The translations under genes and the position numbers were made by a program. A stretch of 64,000 bases of DNA from Sanderia malayensis (Eukaryota; Cnidaria; Scyphozoa; Semaeostomeae; Pelagiidae): positions 4,628,235 to 4,692,234 of the forward strand of contig RQOL01000861.1 in assembly GCA_013076295.1 (NCBI GenBank), in the 5' to 3' direction. Shown here piece by piece: positions 47,901-59,900 of the stretch (its first letter is position 1; every line of letters starts with the position of its first letter). Under the pieces are notes generated by a model that did not search any database, was not told the DNA's origin, and saw only the letters and a program-made list of their open reading frames with translations.

Positions 47901-50900
47901 AAGTAAATTCTCTTTTGCTACATCAATAGTTTTGAGCTGTTTTGCTGTCCATATTACAAAATGGGTCCATTCAATACGGGCTCATGTCAGTTCAGCTTGT
48001 ACTTGAACCCATTGGGGATGAAAGATGGAATAATATAAGGTTCAAATGTATAAAACACTTGCTTGAGTAATATATGAAAGTCACAGAAAATAACAGTCAA
48101 CCAGCTGGCTTGGACTTTTTCCAAGTATATTAATAAGGTGCACCCTGGATGGAGTCACTGAAACACCCTCTAATAAAAGTAAGAGGGACCTTGGAGATCA
48201 AACGACCCTATTGAAGTAGCACATTCGAGAAGATTGCTCAGGCTTAACTGAAGGTCTAAGTTAAAGAGGATAGTTTCTAACTTGCAAAGAATGTAAACTT
48301 AGATAGAGAATAAAATTGCTGATTTTTAATGCCAGCTGCACTGCTATCAGTCAGTCTTGAATGGGCCCTTTTGTTATATGGACACAGAACAACTCAGAAC
48401 TGCATATTGATGTAGTCTGTAAAACATTAGCTTCCACAAGGGGCGTTTGAAAATTAACCAAGACAGCACAAACCCGCACCATTTTCCTCAAAATGATTAT
48501 TATTTATGATTAGTGTTTTCTGCAATTCATCATTTGCTTAATCGAAATGAAACATAACCCCCAAAAATTGAGTTACTGACCAATTGACTAGCGGACGGGC
48601 CTAAATTTTGTATAGATATATAGGGCACATTTTGCACACCGCAAAATACAGCCGAGAAACAAAAATAGACAAAAAAACTTGACAAATTCGAAATATCATA
48701 TACGAACCCGCAAGAAAAGCATATTTTGTTCAATATTTTGCCAAAATAACGCGATAAAACCCACTTTTAAAACATGAGTTAGGCGCAGCTCCATAGGCTT
48801 TTCACTGTGAAGATCCATCATGGCCAGACCCGTTGCTACCACGTCGCTAAGAAAAATCGCGTTAGCCAATGAAAATTCATTTCCGGTTAAAGAGCGTATT
48901 CAGTAATGGCTGTTTCCAACGAAAGGCAGAAGTTTGATTTCGCGATGAAAGTTCTGATTGAAACAATGTTTGACTTTATGATTTTTTATTTAACTAAAAC
49001 ATAGCTGTAATTAATATTTAACTTGCAAGTTATAATTTATATCAATAAGCATTCATAAAATTCATGTTTTGCCATAATGCTGTTAAATATTCACGTAGAA
49101 CTTTGATTTAGGCTAGTGAGTAAGTTGATGTTTTTGAGAATTGCAAAGAAAACAAGTTTCGTTATGAAATTATATTTTACATATATTTTCTAATGGAACT
49201 TTTTAAAAAGAGACAACTACACCGACAGTGTTAATAACAATGACTCACAAACTTCCCAGACCTGGTTTGGTCGCGCCCAATACCCGTTGATAAATAAAAA
49301 TGATAAATATATATGACATATGGGAAGTTTCATATATTTCATATGGTACCAGCGTGCAGTGTATATACCACATACTGTATACGTATGTGTTTGTTGATTT
49401 TGTCCGTGGAAGAGAGGTCGCTTTTGCAATACAATTAGCTACCAAGTCTTGGGTAGGAGAAAACATTTGTCTCTTGAATTTGTTGCACACATGTCGCATT
49501 AATCGAGGCTTTACCGTAATGTCTTCGGTGAAATAATACTGAATGCTACCAGCTCTTTAAAACATATACAGTCAACTCTGTCTACTTCGAACACCCTGGG
49601 GAAGCGTGAAAATGTTCGAATTACAAGAAGTTCGAATTATAGAGGTTTGTTTTATAAGAATTGGTTCATTTGGTGATCCTTGAAGGGACAGAGAATTTCG
49701 TTCGAATTATACAAAGTTCGAATTACACGAGTTCGAACTATGCAGATTTGACTGTATACACCAAACTTATGCTTATGCCAAGCAATCGTTCATCAGTAGA
49801 GATGCATCCACCTAACCGGATTCTGGCAATAAGGCTCTTATTGTAATATACACTGAAATCCCGCATTAATTTTGCATTCAACGTATTGCTAGAACACAAT
49901 AGGCTAATTGTTTTAGCAGAAATATCAGTCTGAAGGCTCTCTTCCATGCAGATTTTCACAGTGCACATGGGCCCGTAATTGTATACAGGTTAATTAAAAT
50001 GAGTCCAGTGCTCTAGTCTGTATGAAAGCAAAACATGTCCTTGTTCGCCTTGTTATGCGTGAGAGAACTATGCAATGTTGTTCAGTCTGGCTTGTGAACC
50101 GTACTGTTGGGTTGCGAATGGTGGTACGTGTGTCTTACAGACCGCATGGCCAGAATCTCTTCAGGCATTTCCTCACCAAAAAACCATTTACGAATCGCCG
50201 CGCGGATCGCGCTGTTCAGAACGCAGAGGAGCACTTGCTTGAGAATCGGACAGACGAGCATTATGAAAACCGACCAGTACAACGCTAGACCGGTAGTTAC
50301 GTCTGAGACTCCGCCCGTGTTGTTCATGATCGATTGGACAACGATAATCGGCATGAAACACACAACAATCGTTAGGAACAGCCCGAACGTTACGCCGGCT
50401 TGTTTCAGTTCGACGCGGCGTCTTCTCAGCACGGTCTGCTTCGCTTCGACTATCGAACACTGTCGTATTCTCTTGTGCATACTGCGAGCCGTGAGCATTA
50501 TCCTGCCGTGTATGAGAATAAGCAGTGCCACGATAATATACATGATTATGTTCAGGTACTGAAGCTCGTTATGCTGCTCCGTTGCGTAGAATCTAAGAAT
50601 CGTGAACGATACAATGGCTGGTAGATTGAGAAGACAGCACACTGAGACGGCGATTTTAGTGCTCATAAAATTACAGTAGGCGAACGGGAAGAATATCAGC
50701 AAGTATCTATCCAGTGATACGGCTAAGAATGAGAGAAACGATGATATCGTCATTATATAATGCAATGCGTTGAATATCTTGAACAGTAGTGGTAGTATTG
50801 GTGCGCTAGCTGTCGTGTTTTGTATCCATACGAGCAAATACGCCGTGAAGGTTGGCTGCAGTGTGATTGCCGTGATCAGATCCAGGATTGTCATGTTGAC

Positions 50901-53900
50901 GAGAAACACTCGAGTTCCTTCGCTGAAGTTTCTCGCGCTGGTTATGCCCTTCAACGCGCACACGTCCAATAGAACCGCCACGATGTTCAGTATCGTATTG
51001 AGTATGCTGATTGCGAGGAAATTGCTTTTTAGTATTCGCAGTATGGACAGTGCATTTGTGTGCATCGGTTTCACAGTGGTAAGAATCGTCGTGTTTGACA
51101 AACTTGAAATATTCCCTCCGATAATGCCAGACATTGTCATGTGTACTTCTATACGTGTATGTACCTCACATACGTGTGTCTTCTATGTGTTTTGTTTCTG
51201 TGTTGTGCAATGCAAAGTAAGCGATCTCGCTTTTCTGGTCTGATTTGTGCAAGGCGTCATTGACTCAATTGAATTTGGATGCACTGAGCACTGCACTATC
51301 AACGATGCTGGATGCTTGAAGTTATGGTTTGCCACGGGTCGGCTTGACACGTCGGCTACTTAGCCTAAGCTAATTATGTCTTTTTTTCCACAAACACACA
51401 CACACAAAATGTGTAGTCAAAGCAGAATTTCCTTCTTCAATTGTCGTCTAATGATATTATGCCAGAGTTCCGAAACAGCTGTTTACAGAACTGTTTCCCC
51501 CTAATTTTTGTTCTTGTAGCTGCGTATCATGTGTGGGGCAATTTTACAGGTTGGTTACGTAGCTGTTTTGGTTGCGTGGTTTGTGATTTTGAAATTAAAT
51601 ATTCAACGTGAAGGCGATGCAAGATCAGCACTAGCACAACTTTGACTTTATATTGTCAACTATTCTCAGGCCCACTTCTTGAGAAGGTATGCCATGAAGA
51701 CCTGAAAGGTCAGTTGCGTCAAATGTGTCACGCCAAATATTCACCCCTTTGCAACCGTGGCCTCTTCAGGGCAAGATGCGCAAACTATCGCCGCTTATCG
51801 AGAGCGAGAAACGTGAACTGCTGTGGCCTTTCGAGAGCAAGGAACGTGAACTGCTGTGGCCTCTTCAGAGCAAGGAACGTGAACTGCTGTGGCCTCTTCA
51901 GAGCAAGGAATAAGAACTGTTTTGGCCTCTGCAAGGCAAGAAACGTGAACTCTTCGATAAGCCGTTTAGGGGAAATTTTAGCAATGTAAGGCAGTAAATT
52001 AACATAATAATTATAGCGCAATCTCTCTCTCTCTCTAAATTGTTGTGGAGGCTTTCTTCAATCCAGTTTCGATAAACTCCGAAGCTTATCTTTCTCAACG
52101 CTGCCGGCTATATAATCTACTAAAATACCATATAATGCGTTGCTCACAAAGCTATCGCACTGCGTAATTAACAAACACTCTTTAATAGCAAGCCATTCCA
52201 AGATATTTCATAATTCTTTGTTGCATTGCTTTGCCACAATCACCTGCCGTGGCGTATCCAATTATATGACTCATATATACACAAACACATTAATATATAT
52301 ATATATATGTGTGTTTGTGTGTGCATAAATTTCTTCAAAGTATATCATCGTGTAAATTCTATGTTGATACATATAGCAGCTGAACGAACTAATTTACCGA
52401 GCTTATACGATTATGTAGCTTCAAAAGAAGGTCAACCCACCTGATTGCTCTGCTACATCCCTTCATCTCCTGTGGGATGCTTCAATATTTATACTACCTG
52501 TGCTTCTTGGTTGCTTCTCCAATCTGCTGGCTTTATCCAAGTATATTTTGGCTGCGTTTACCTGCACGATTTCCTTGCTTGCGTGGATTGTGTAGGCAGT
52601 AGGTAGTCTTTTTACAAACATTCAAATGTATGCCATCAATCTTTTTTTGCGTATCGATTCAACCTATGCAGAGATGATCTCACACCCACAGTCTTTGTGT
52701 ACAGTTTTTTGGATCTTCTTCAATTAGCTATATCTTGGCATGAAGCTTTCCTTTGGATAACTCTGCCTCTGTGTCTTGCTTTTTCTACGAGATCTCCTCA
52801 GTTTAGTAGCTATGTCCTTGCCGTACCAGAATCTTATGCATATGCTCTACAATCCAAGTCGAATTACTGTAAGGCCCTGTTGTCGTTTGCAGCTGTACTC
52901 TTGTATATCCGCCGCATTTAAATAACAAGGAGCCACTTTGATGATCTGCTCTTATATGAAATGGGCTTCACAATATGTCACCAGTCTTGCTTCCTTCCTC
53001 TCATTCTGCTCAGAAGAGGCAATTTGTGCATGAAAACGTTGTTTACCAATGGTGATTTGAATAGACCAATGGCTATTGGTGGCGAGGAGCTGTGAGGGTC
53101 TGAGAACGAGTGCGTCATTTTATTCTATCCTGGTGAGGGCAATGATGTTGATCATTGAGGCATCGCTCTGTGCACGTCAATTTCTCCTGTCTAAAATGTC
53201 AATGGCTCATTAACTGAAGACCTTGTTTGGTTTTTATTTGCCCAGTTAGAGATGTATTTGCAATGCGAACACCTTTGGAAGAAAAACGCGGTTTTTAAAA
53301 CGGTGCTTGTTGTTTGTCGATTTTAGCATATATGCATGGATATAAGCGTAATAGAACGCCCAACACAGTTTCTCTGGCTTAAGCATTGCGAAAGCTTTCT
53401 ACAGAATATGATATCCGATTTGATCTAATTTTAAAGCGGCTTACTTAATCCTAGTCATTTCTCATACATACAGGCAAAACCTATTTCAAACAACATTGTC
53501 TCAACTCACAGTTGTGTCTAAAAGAAACTCGTTTGCAATTGCAATTACGAGGATATTTAATTCGGTTTTATCTCATGATATAACAACAGCTGCTGTGTGC
53601 AATGTTTCCCAGGAAGCGGGCTTGAAAGATAGTTACAAATAGCTGCTTGATTCTATATGCCTCCTCAATACAGTGCTGTGATATAGCTGAAAAACGTTCC
53701 TAAACTAAACCTGCATAACATACAACACAACACTAGTCACGTATTGTTGAAGTGAAGCTAAACTAAATGTAGGGATATACTCTCACAACTGAACATATAC
53801 TTTTAAATTGAAATTTCTGTTATCCTTGATTTCGAATTGCCTTGTGGGTGTTGCAGGTTTGTGTTTTGATCTTCCCCACGAATGCATGAATAAGACACTT

Positions 53901-56900
53901 GCTCAAGCAACCTTTCATTTTAATAATAGACATCTTAATAAATATATATATAGCCTTGTTATTACTCCTAGTTCCAAGACTTAGAAAAGTAAGATTTAAT
54001 TTCTACGGTTCTTTGCAGTAGGCATCGGGGCTTTTTTTTTCATTTATTGCCGGAACATAACAACCAAGGGCTTTTGACTTTTCGTTAGCATGTTCACAAG
54101 TACACCTTTCGCCTCTGTTAGTGTACATTGGGAAATTAAGAACCTCGAAATTGTCAATTAACTACGTGTTTATGAAGCTGTTTGTGCGAATCGTTTACTT
54201 ATAACTTTTCATCGACGTATGACTTCCCCGTGTACGCGCCAACAAAGCCAACTGTGCAAATCTTTTGCGCGAATGTTTGCGTTTAATTACGCGATAAGAC
54301 AATGTGTTTAAGCTGTTATCTAACAAACGAGCTATTATTCGGCGCGTAAATTGCGCGTTTGCGATATTTATCTGTGCCGTGTTATTGCAAAGTTGACAAC
54401 AGTCGAGCTTGCGCACCAATCTGCGTCACATGGAAATGAGCTCTCTACTCAATTGTAAATGTGATTTTCACTATTTCTGGCGACAATTTCCCATTATTTC
54501 CCTGACTGCCTCAGTGTTTGTCATTGTGTTGAGGTCGTAATCGAGGCCAGTCTCGTCCAGAATTGTTAAACTATCTTCAGAATTGAGTACAGATGTAGCT
54601 ACAATAGTGCACAAAAGTTCTTGGGACCATTTTTGAATTGGGGAAAAAAGGCTATCGACTCGTGAAATTTGCTTCATTTAAGCCTCCATTCACCCTAAAA
54701 CAATATTGTTATCCCATTCAGACTCTTGTGATTATGATACAAACATTATTTTGTCGATATTTTACAAGACTGTCTTTATTGACAACATTTTTTGGGGGAG
54801 GAGGGGGAGTGAATGGTACATGAACAATTTCGTGATACACGTGAAAAGTGTCCCAGGATATTTGTCAGTAGAAGAGCCTCTTCTACTGACTATGTCTAGT
54901 GAAACTGCTTCAACGAGGTTTAATTGAATGGAGAGCCGCGTGGTGCTTTGTAATGTTAGATCACATATGTTAGATCACGTACGTTAGATCACATATGTTA
55001 GATCACGTATGTTAGATCACGTATGTTAGATCCACATGTTAGATCACATATGTTAGATCACATATGCCATATGACCTGTTTTGTACCAGGCAGGCCACAA
55101 CGTAACGCAGATTTTATGTTACGTAGATTCTATTATCATTTAAGTACAGGCAGGTGTAACTACCAACAAAACATTTCTCCATGCACAGACTTTAGAGCCG
55201 CAATAAACACGAGAATTCACCAGGCGACCTTCGGATTTAAGAACAGAAACATTTGACGCAAGGGTAACCCTGGTTTATATGAGACTAGGAAGGCTGGCGC
55301 GCTTCGCGCGCCACCTCCCTAGTGTTTTGGCCTTCGATGTGAGTGGAACAGCGGTCTTGAACAAAAGTGGGGTGGGTTTCTGTTGTTTTGGCCTTCGATG
55401 TGAGTGGAACAGCGATCTTCAACAAAAGGGGGGTGGGTTTCTGATGCTTTGGCCTTCGATCTGAGTGGAACAGCGATCTTCAACAAAAGTGGGGTGGGTT
55501 TACTGTTGTTTTGGCCTTCGATGTGAGTGGGACAATGATCTTCAACAAAAGTGGGGTGGATTTCTATTGTTTTGGCCTTCGATGTGAGTGGGACAGTGAT
55601 CTTGAAGAAAAGTGTGGTGGATTTCTATTGTTTTGGCCTTCGATGTGAGTGAGACAGTGATCTTCAACAAAAGTGGGGTGGGTTTACTGTTGTTTTGGCC
55701 TTTGATGTGAGTAGGACAGTGATCTTGAAGAAAAGTGGGGTGGAGTTCTATTGTTTTGGCCTTCGATGTGAGTGGGACAATGATCTTCAACAAAAGTGGG
55801 GTGGATTTCTATTGTTTTGGCCTTCGATGTGAGTGGGACAGTGATCTTGAAGAAAAGTGTGGTGGATTTCTATTGTTTTGGCCTTCGATGTGAGTGAGAC
55901 AGTGATCTTCAACAAAAGTGGGGTGGGTTTACTGTTGTTTTGGCCTTCGATGTGAGTAGGACAGTGATCTTGAAGAAAAGTGGGGTGGAGTTCTATTGTT
56001 TTGGCCTTCGATGTGAGTGGGACAATGATCTTCAACAAAAGTGGGGTGGATTTCTATTGTTTTGGCCTTCGATCTGAGTGGAACAGCGATCTTGAACAAA
56101 AGTGGGGTGGGTTTCTGTTATTTTGGTTTTCGATGTGAGTGGAACAGCGATCTTCAACAAAAGTGGGGTGGGTTTCTGATGCTTTGGCCTTCGATCTGAG
56201 TGGAACAGCGATCTTCAACAAAAGGGGGGTGGATTTCTATTGTTTTGGCCTTCGATGTGAGTGGGACAATGATCTTCAACAAACGTGGGGTGGATTTCTA
56301 TTGTTTTGGCCTTCGATGTGAGTGGGACAGTGATCTTCAACAAAAGTGGAGTGGGTTTGGATGCGAGTGGAAAAGCGATCGGGTGAAGAGGAACTCTCTC
56401 TCCGATGTTTTCGATGTTTTAACATATATTGTCTCAGATCGGCTCTCTGTAGAATTATTGTTATTTAATTATTACTGGAAAGATATTGACAACAAAATCA
56501 TAACTTGCAATTGCATTCCTCCCCGGCCCATGTTGTGATTGTTTGCCAACAGGAAGCTATTGTTACGTAGATGAACAGCTGTCAGTTCAGCTTTTTGCAG
56601 TTATTTTCTGGCTGTGTGCTGATTAGCGAGTAACAGCAGGCTGATCGAAGTGCCTAGAACAGCGACGCATGCGAAGGGACACGACTGAAGGGGGAGTGCG
56701 AGAACAATTACGTAGTGGCCTCGTTATGGTGTTAAGTTGTTGTAAAAGTAAAGCATGTCCACCCGAATTTGTACCAGAAACTGTATGAAGTTGGGACGAA
56801 ATCAAGCTGTTGTAATTATATCTTTAATTGATAATGTCAATGACTTTGACTACTTAGTGGGGTAATTCCCCAGGAGAAGGTGTATATAGGGGGTGCTTGC

Positions 56901-59900
56901 TCCACTTATAGATGGTTCAAGTTGGAGAGGAATCACGGACACGTATCTTGTTATTGGATATCGTCTTGGGAATCCGGTCAGTTATATGGTTGCAGCTTTA
57001 AAATTATAATAGATTGATGGAATATTCAGAAGTACATGACAGTCGTTTGTGTGAAGCTTGAAGAGATTACAGTCAACGGAAACTAACGCTGCAAAGAGGA
57101 ACAAAATGCTAAAGTCACGGATACAGCAGAGGCATCGTGATATTTATTTGAAAAGTCCAACTGGCTTTCGTTTCTCTGATGTTCTTTTCACTCCAACAAC
57201 TCTTCTGATTTTCATGGGACATTGCAAAACATTGCATCATCAGAACCATGTATTTTGCACGAACTATTCCAGTGAAGAGAGATGCAATCTCAGAACAAAG
57301 GACACCATTCTACTTCCTGTTGGCGAAAAACGACAACATGGGCCCGTTCCAGATTCCGGACTCGGTGTTTTAAAGATAGCCCGTCTCCGATGTTGGAATG
57401 ACTAATACCAAAATATATCAAATTTCAAATAGTGACGTAAATCCTGACTCAAGGGCAGAACGGCTTTCGCTGGAAACAACATTTAGAGATGAGATCTCAG
57501 TAGTTTAGTTTAACTTGGGCACATCTCTGGAAGTAATTGGAACATCGAAAAGCGAAAAACATCGAGCTGCTGGGCGAGCTCCATGCTAACGTTATATGGA
57601 ATTTTCGAAATGAATTTATGAATAATTGCGGAGAAAACCACCCGAGAATGGAGGTGGAAATTTGCTTCCTGTGGCAAGTGAGCCCGATTCTTTTGTAAAA
57701 AACAATAGACTTCCTGGGAAAGTTTTCGATTCAGAAAAAGCTGAATATCTCGAAAACGAAAGAGAAATTCACGAAAAGCAATCCTCATTTTACTTCCCAA
57801 GGATACGTGGAGCAGATCGGTGCGTCTTTCGCGACGCTAGACCGAAAACCGTAGAAGGAGTTCAGTGACAACGGAGGGCGAGTTTTCTTTTGTTTAGAGC
57901 ACCTCACGTGACATCACGTTTTATATATTAGTGAAGTGATACAGTGAAATTCCGATTACTCGAACCCGCGGTAACCTGAACCTTGGATAACTCGAACCTT
58001 TTTTTATTCCCGTCGAAAGCTTTGCTGGCACTTTCTAATCCTCGATTACTCGAATATTTGTTAACTCTAACAGTTTTCATCGTTCCTATGAAGGTTCGAG
58101 TTATCGAGACTTAACTAGAGCAAGTAAGATATAAGAGTGTACCGTGAGAGATCTATTAAGCCATGCGGGTTTAATTAATGTTTGATGTTCCAAAGGGCAA
58201 GGGGGGTCTTTATAAAATTCTCAAATAACCTTCAAAAAAGTATTTGTGTAAAATAACTGCAATTTAAATTTTATGAACCTTTATCGTTTTACCAGTTACA
58301 AGTTTGTTATTGTTCACAATCTTAAAAACAAGGAGAGAACTAGATCACTTACTTAATAGAGCTCCCACGACAGCTAATTCAATGTTGCTGTAAATGCATA
58401 AAGCCTAATTGAAAAGAGAGGCAATACTTCTGCGAGGTACAAAAGCGGCAATGTTTGCATACGGCATGAGTATGAACATATATTTTTTTCATTATGTTAT
58501 TAGAAAGCTTCGGGTAGTTATTAAAAAGAGAATCAGCTGTCATGCGAGTTTACATACCGATTACATCCTATGGTTTGCACAAACTTATATCCACCGTTTT
58601 GAATAGTTAGCTTTTCATATAAATTTACCGAATCAACTTTCAATCAAGACAAGGTGGCTTTTTCTCGCAAAACGAGCATTCAATTTCCTTTTTCAATTTT
58701 CAAGGCATATGTTTTATTAGTTATACCGTTAAATTTGCTTTCGGCTGTGTTGTATTGGTTTATTGTTATGTTCACCTTTATCTGCTCAAACCATTGCCTT
58801 AACGGTATATCAGTTCCGTTGGCATCATACGTCATTTACATGGAGCATTTGGCCATACACCACAAAAGACATTTTAACAGAACCAGATGTGGATAGTTCT
58901 GACTGATTGCCACTCGGTCGTTAGTGCATTTAAAGGATTACTTTGTCGTATCATGCTTCGTGGTCCACTTTCCGTTTGACCAAGGCCTATTGAAGACAGC
59001 TTGGAAAGAACTACTTATAAACATTTGCGACTAAGTGTCCGTCTGTCATATTTTGAACTCGATTTGATCTAACATATGTGATATAACGTACGTGGTCATA
59101 GTATTTACAAGTGCCTCTATCGTGACTTCATGAATAAGATTCCAAGCTGCTATTTCCACTTGAGATTCTGCGATCAACATTTGCATAATTATAACTGTGC
59201 TTTTGACTGAGTGCAGGACAGCAACCTTTGTTCAAGATGTGCTTGGAAACGATTTGCAATGTTATGGAAAAAGAATTATTAAATGACTACAAAAGTCATG
59301 ACGTGTATTTAACGTTTTTGGGTGTTTTGAATTGCTTGTCTGGCTTCATCGCTTTGGCTTTGAACACGATCATAATTCTCAGCTTTGTCATCTTTCGAAA
59401 ACTGTGCAAGGTAGAGAACGTTCTAATATTCAACGTGTGTCTTGTGGATTGGTTGATCGTTTTGATGATCCAGCTGCCTATCGGTGGCAGTTTGGCGCAG
59501 GTCTTTCATCTGCCCTGCAAGCTATTAAAGCCTTGGGGTCAGATCTTGAATGTTGTGTCCTTCTTATCCGTCGTGTGCATTTCGATCGACCGCTTTACCG
59601 CCGTGTTTTCTCCGTACCGCTACGCGACGCTGATCACGCTCCGAAACGTCATCATTTCAATGGTGTCGATTTGGATCGCACCCGTTACGCTGGGCGTTCT
59701 CGTGTACGCGCGTGTGATATGCCCGAACGTGCTCATGATGTTTACCTCTGTGTGTTGCCTGTTTTTCGGCGTAGTTCTCACTGTTGGACACATGCGCATC
59801 TTTTTGCTAATCAGGAGAATTCGACGCCAGATTCGTGAGGACACCGCGCGATTTCACCGAGATGACGGAAACAACGCCGCAACGTCGCTCCCGAAGCGCG

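Noticed and set aside
55542..56038. Two nearly identical 83-codon frames
   Set aside because: They are the 61-bp minisatellite read on the minus strand; the similarity is the 245-bp higher-order repeat.
57058..57405. 115-codon open frame, plus strand
   Set aside because: No recognisable family, no promoter or splice evidence; length is within chance for this composition.
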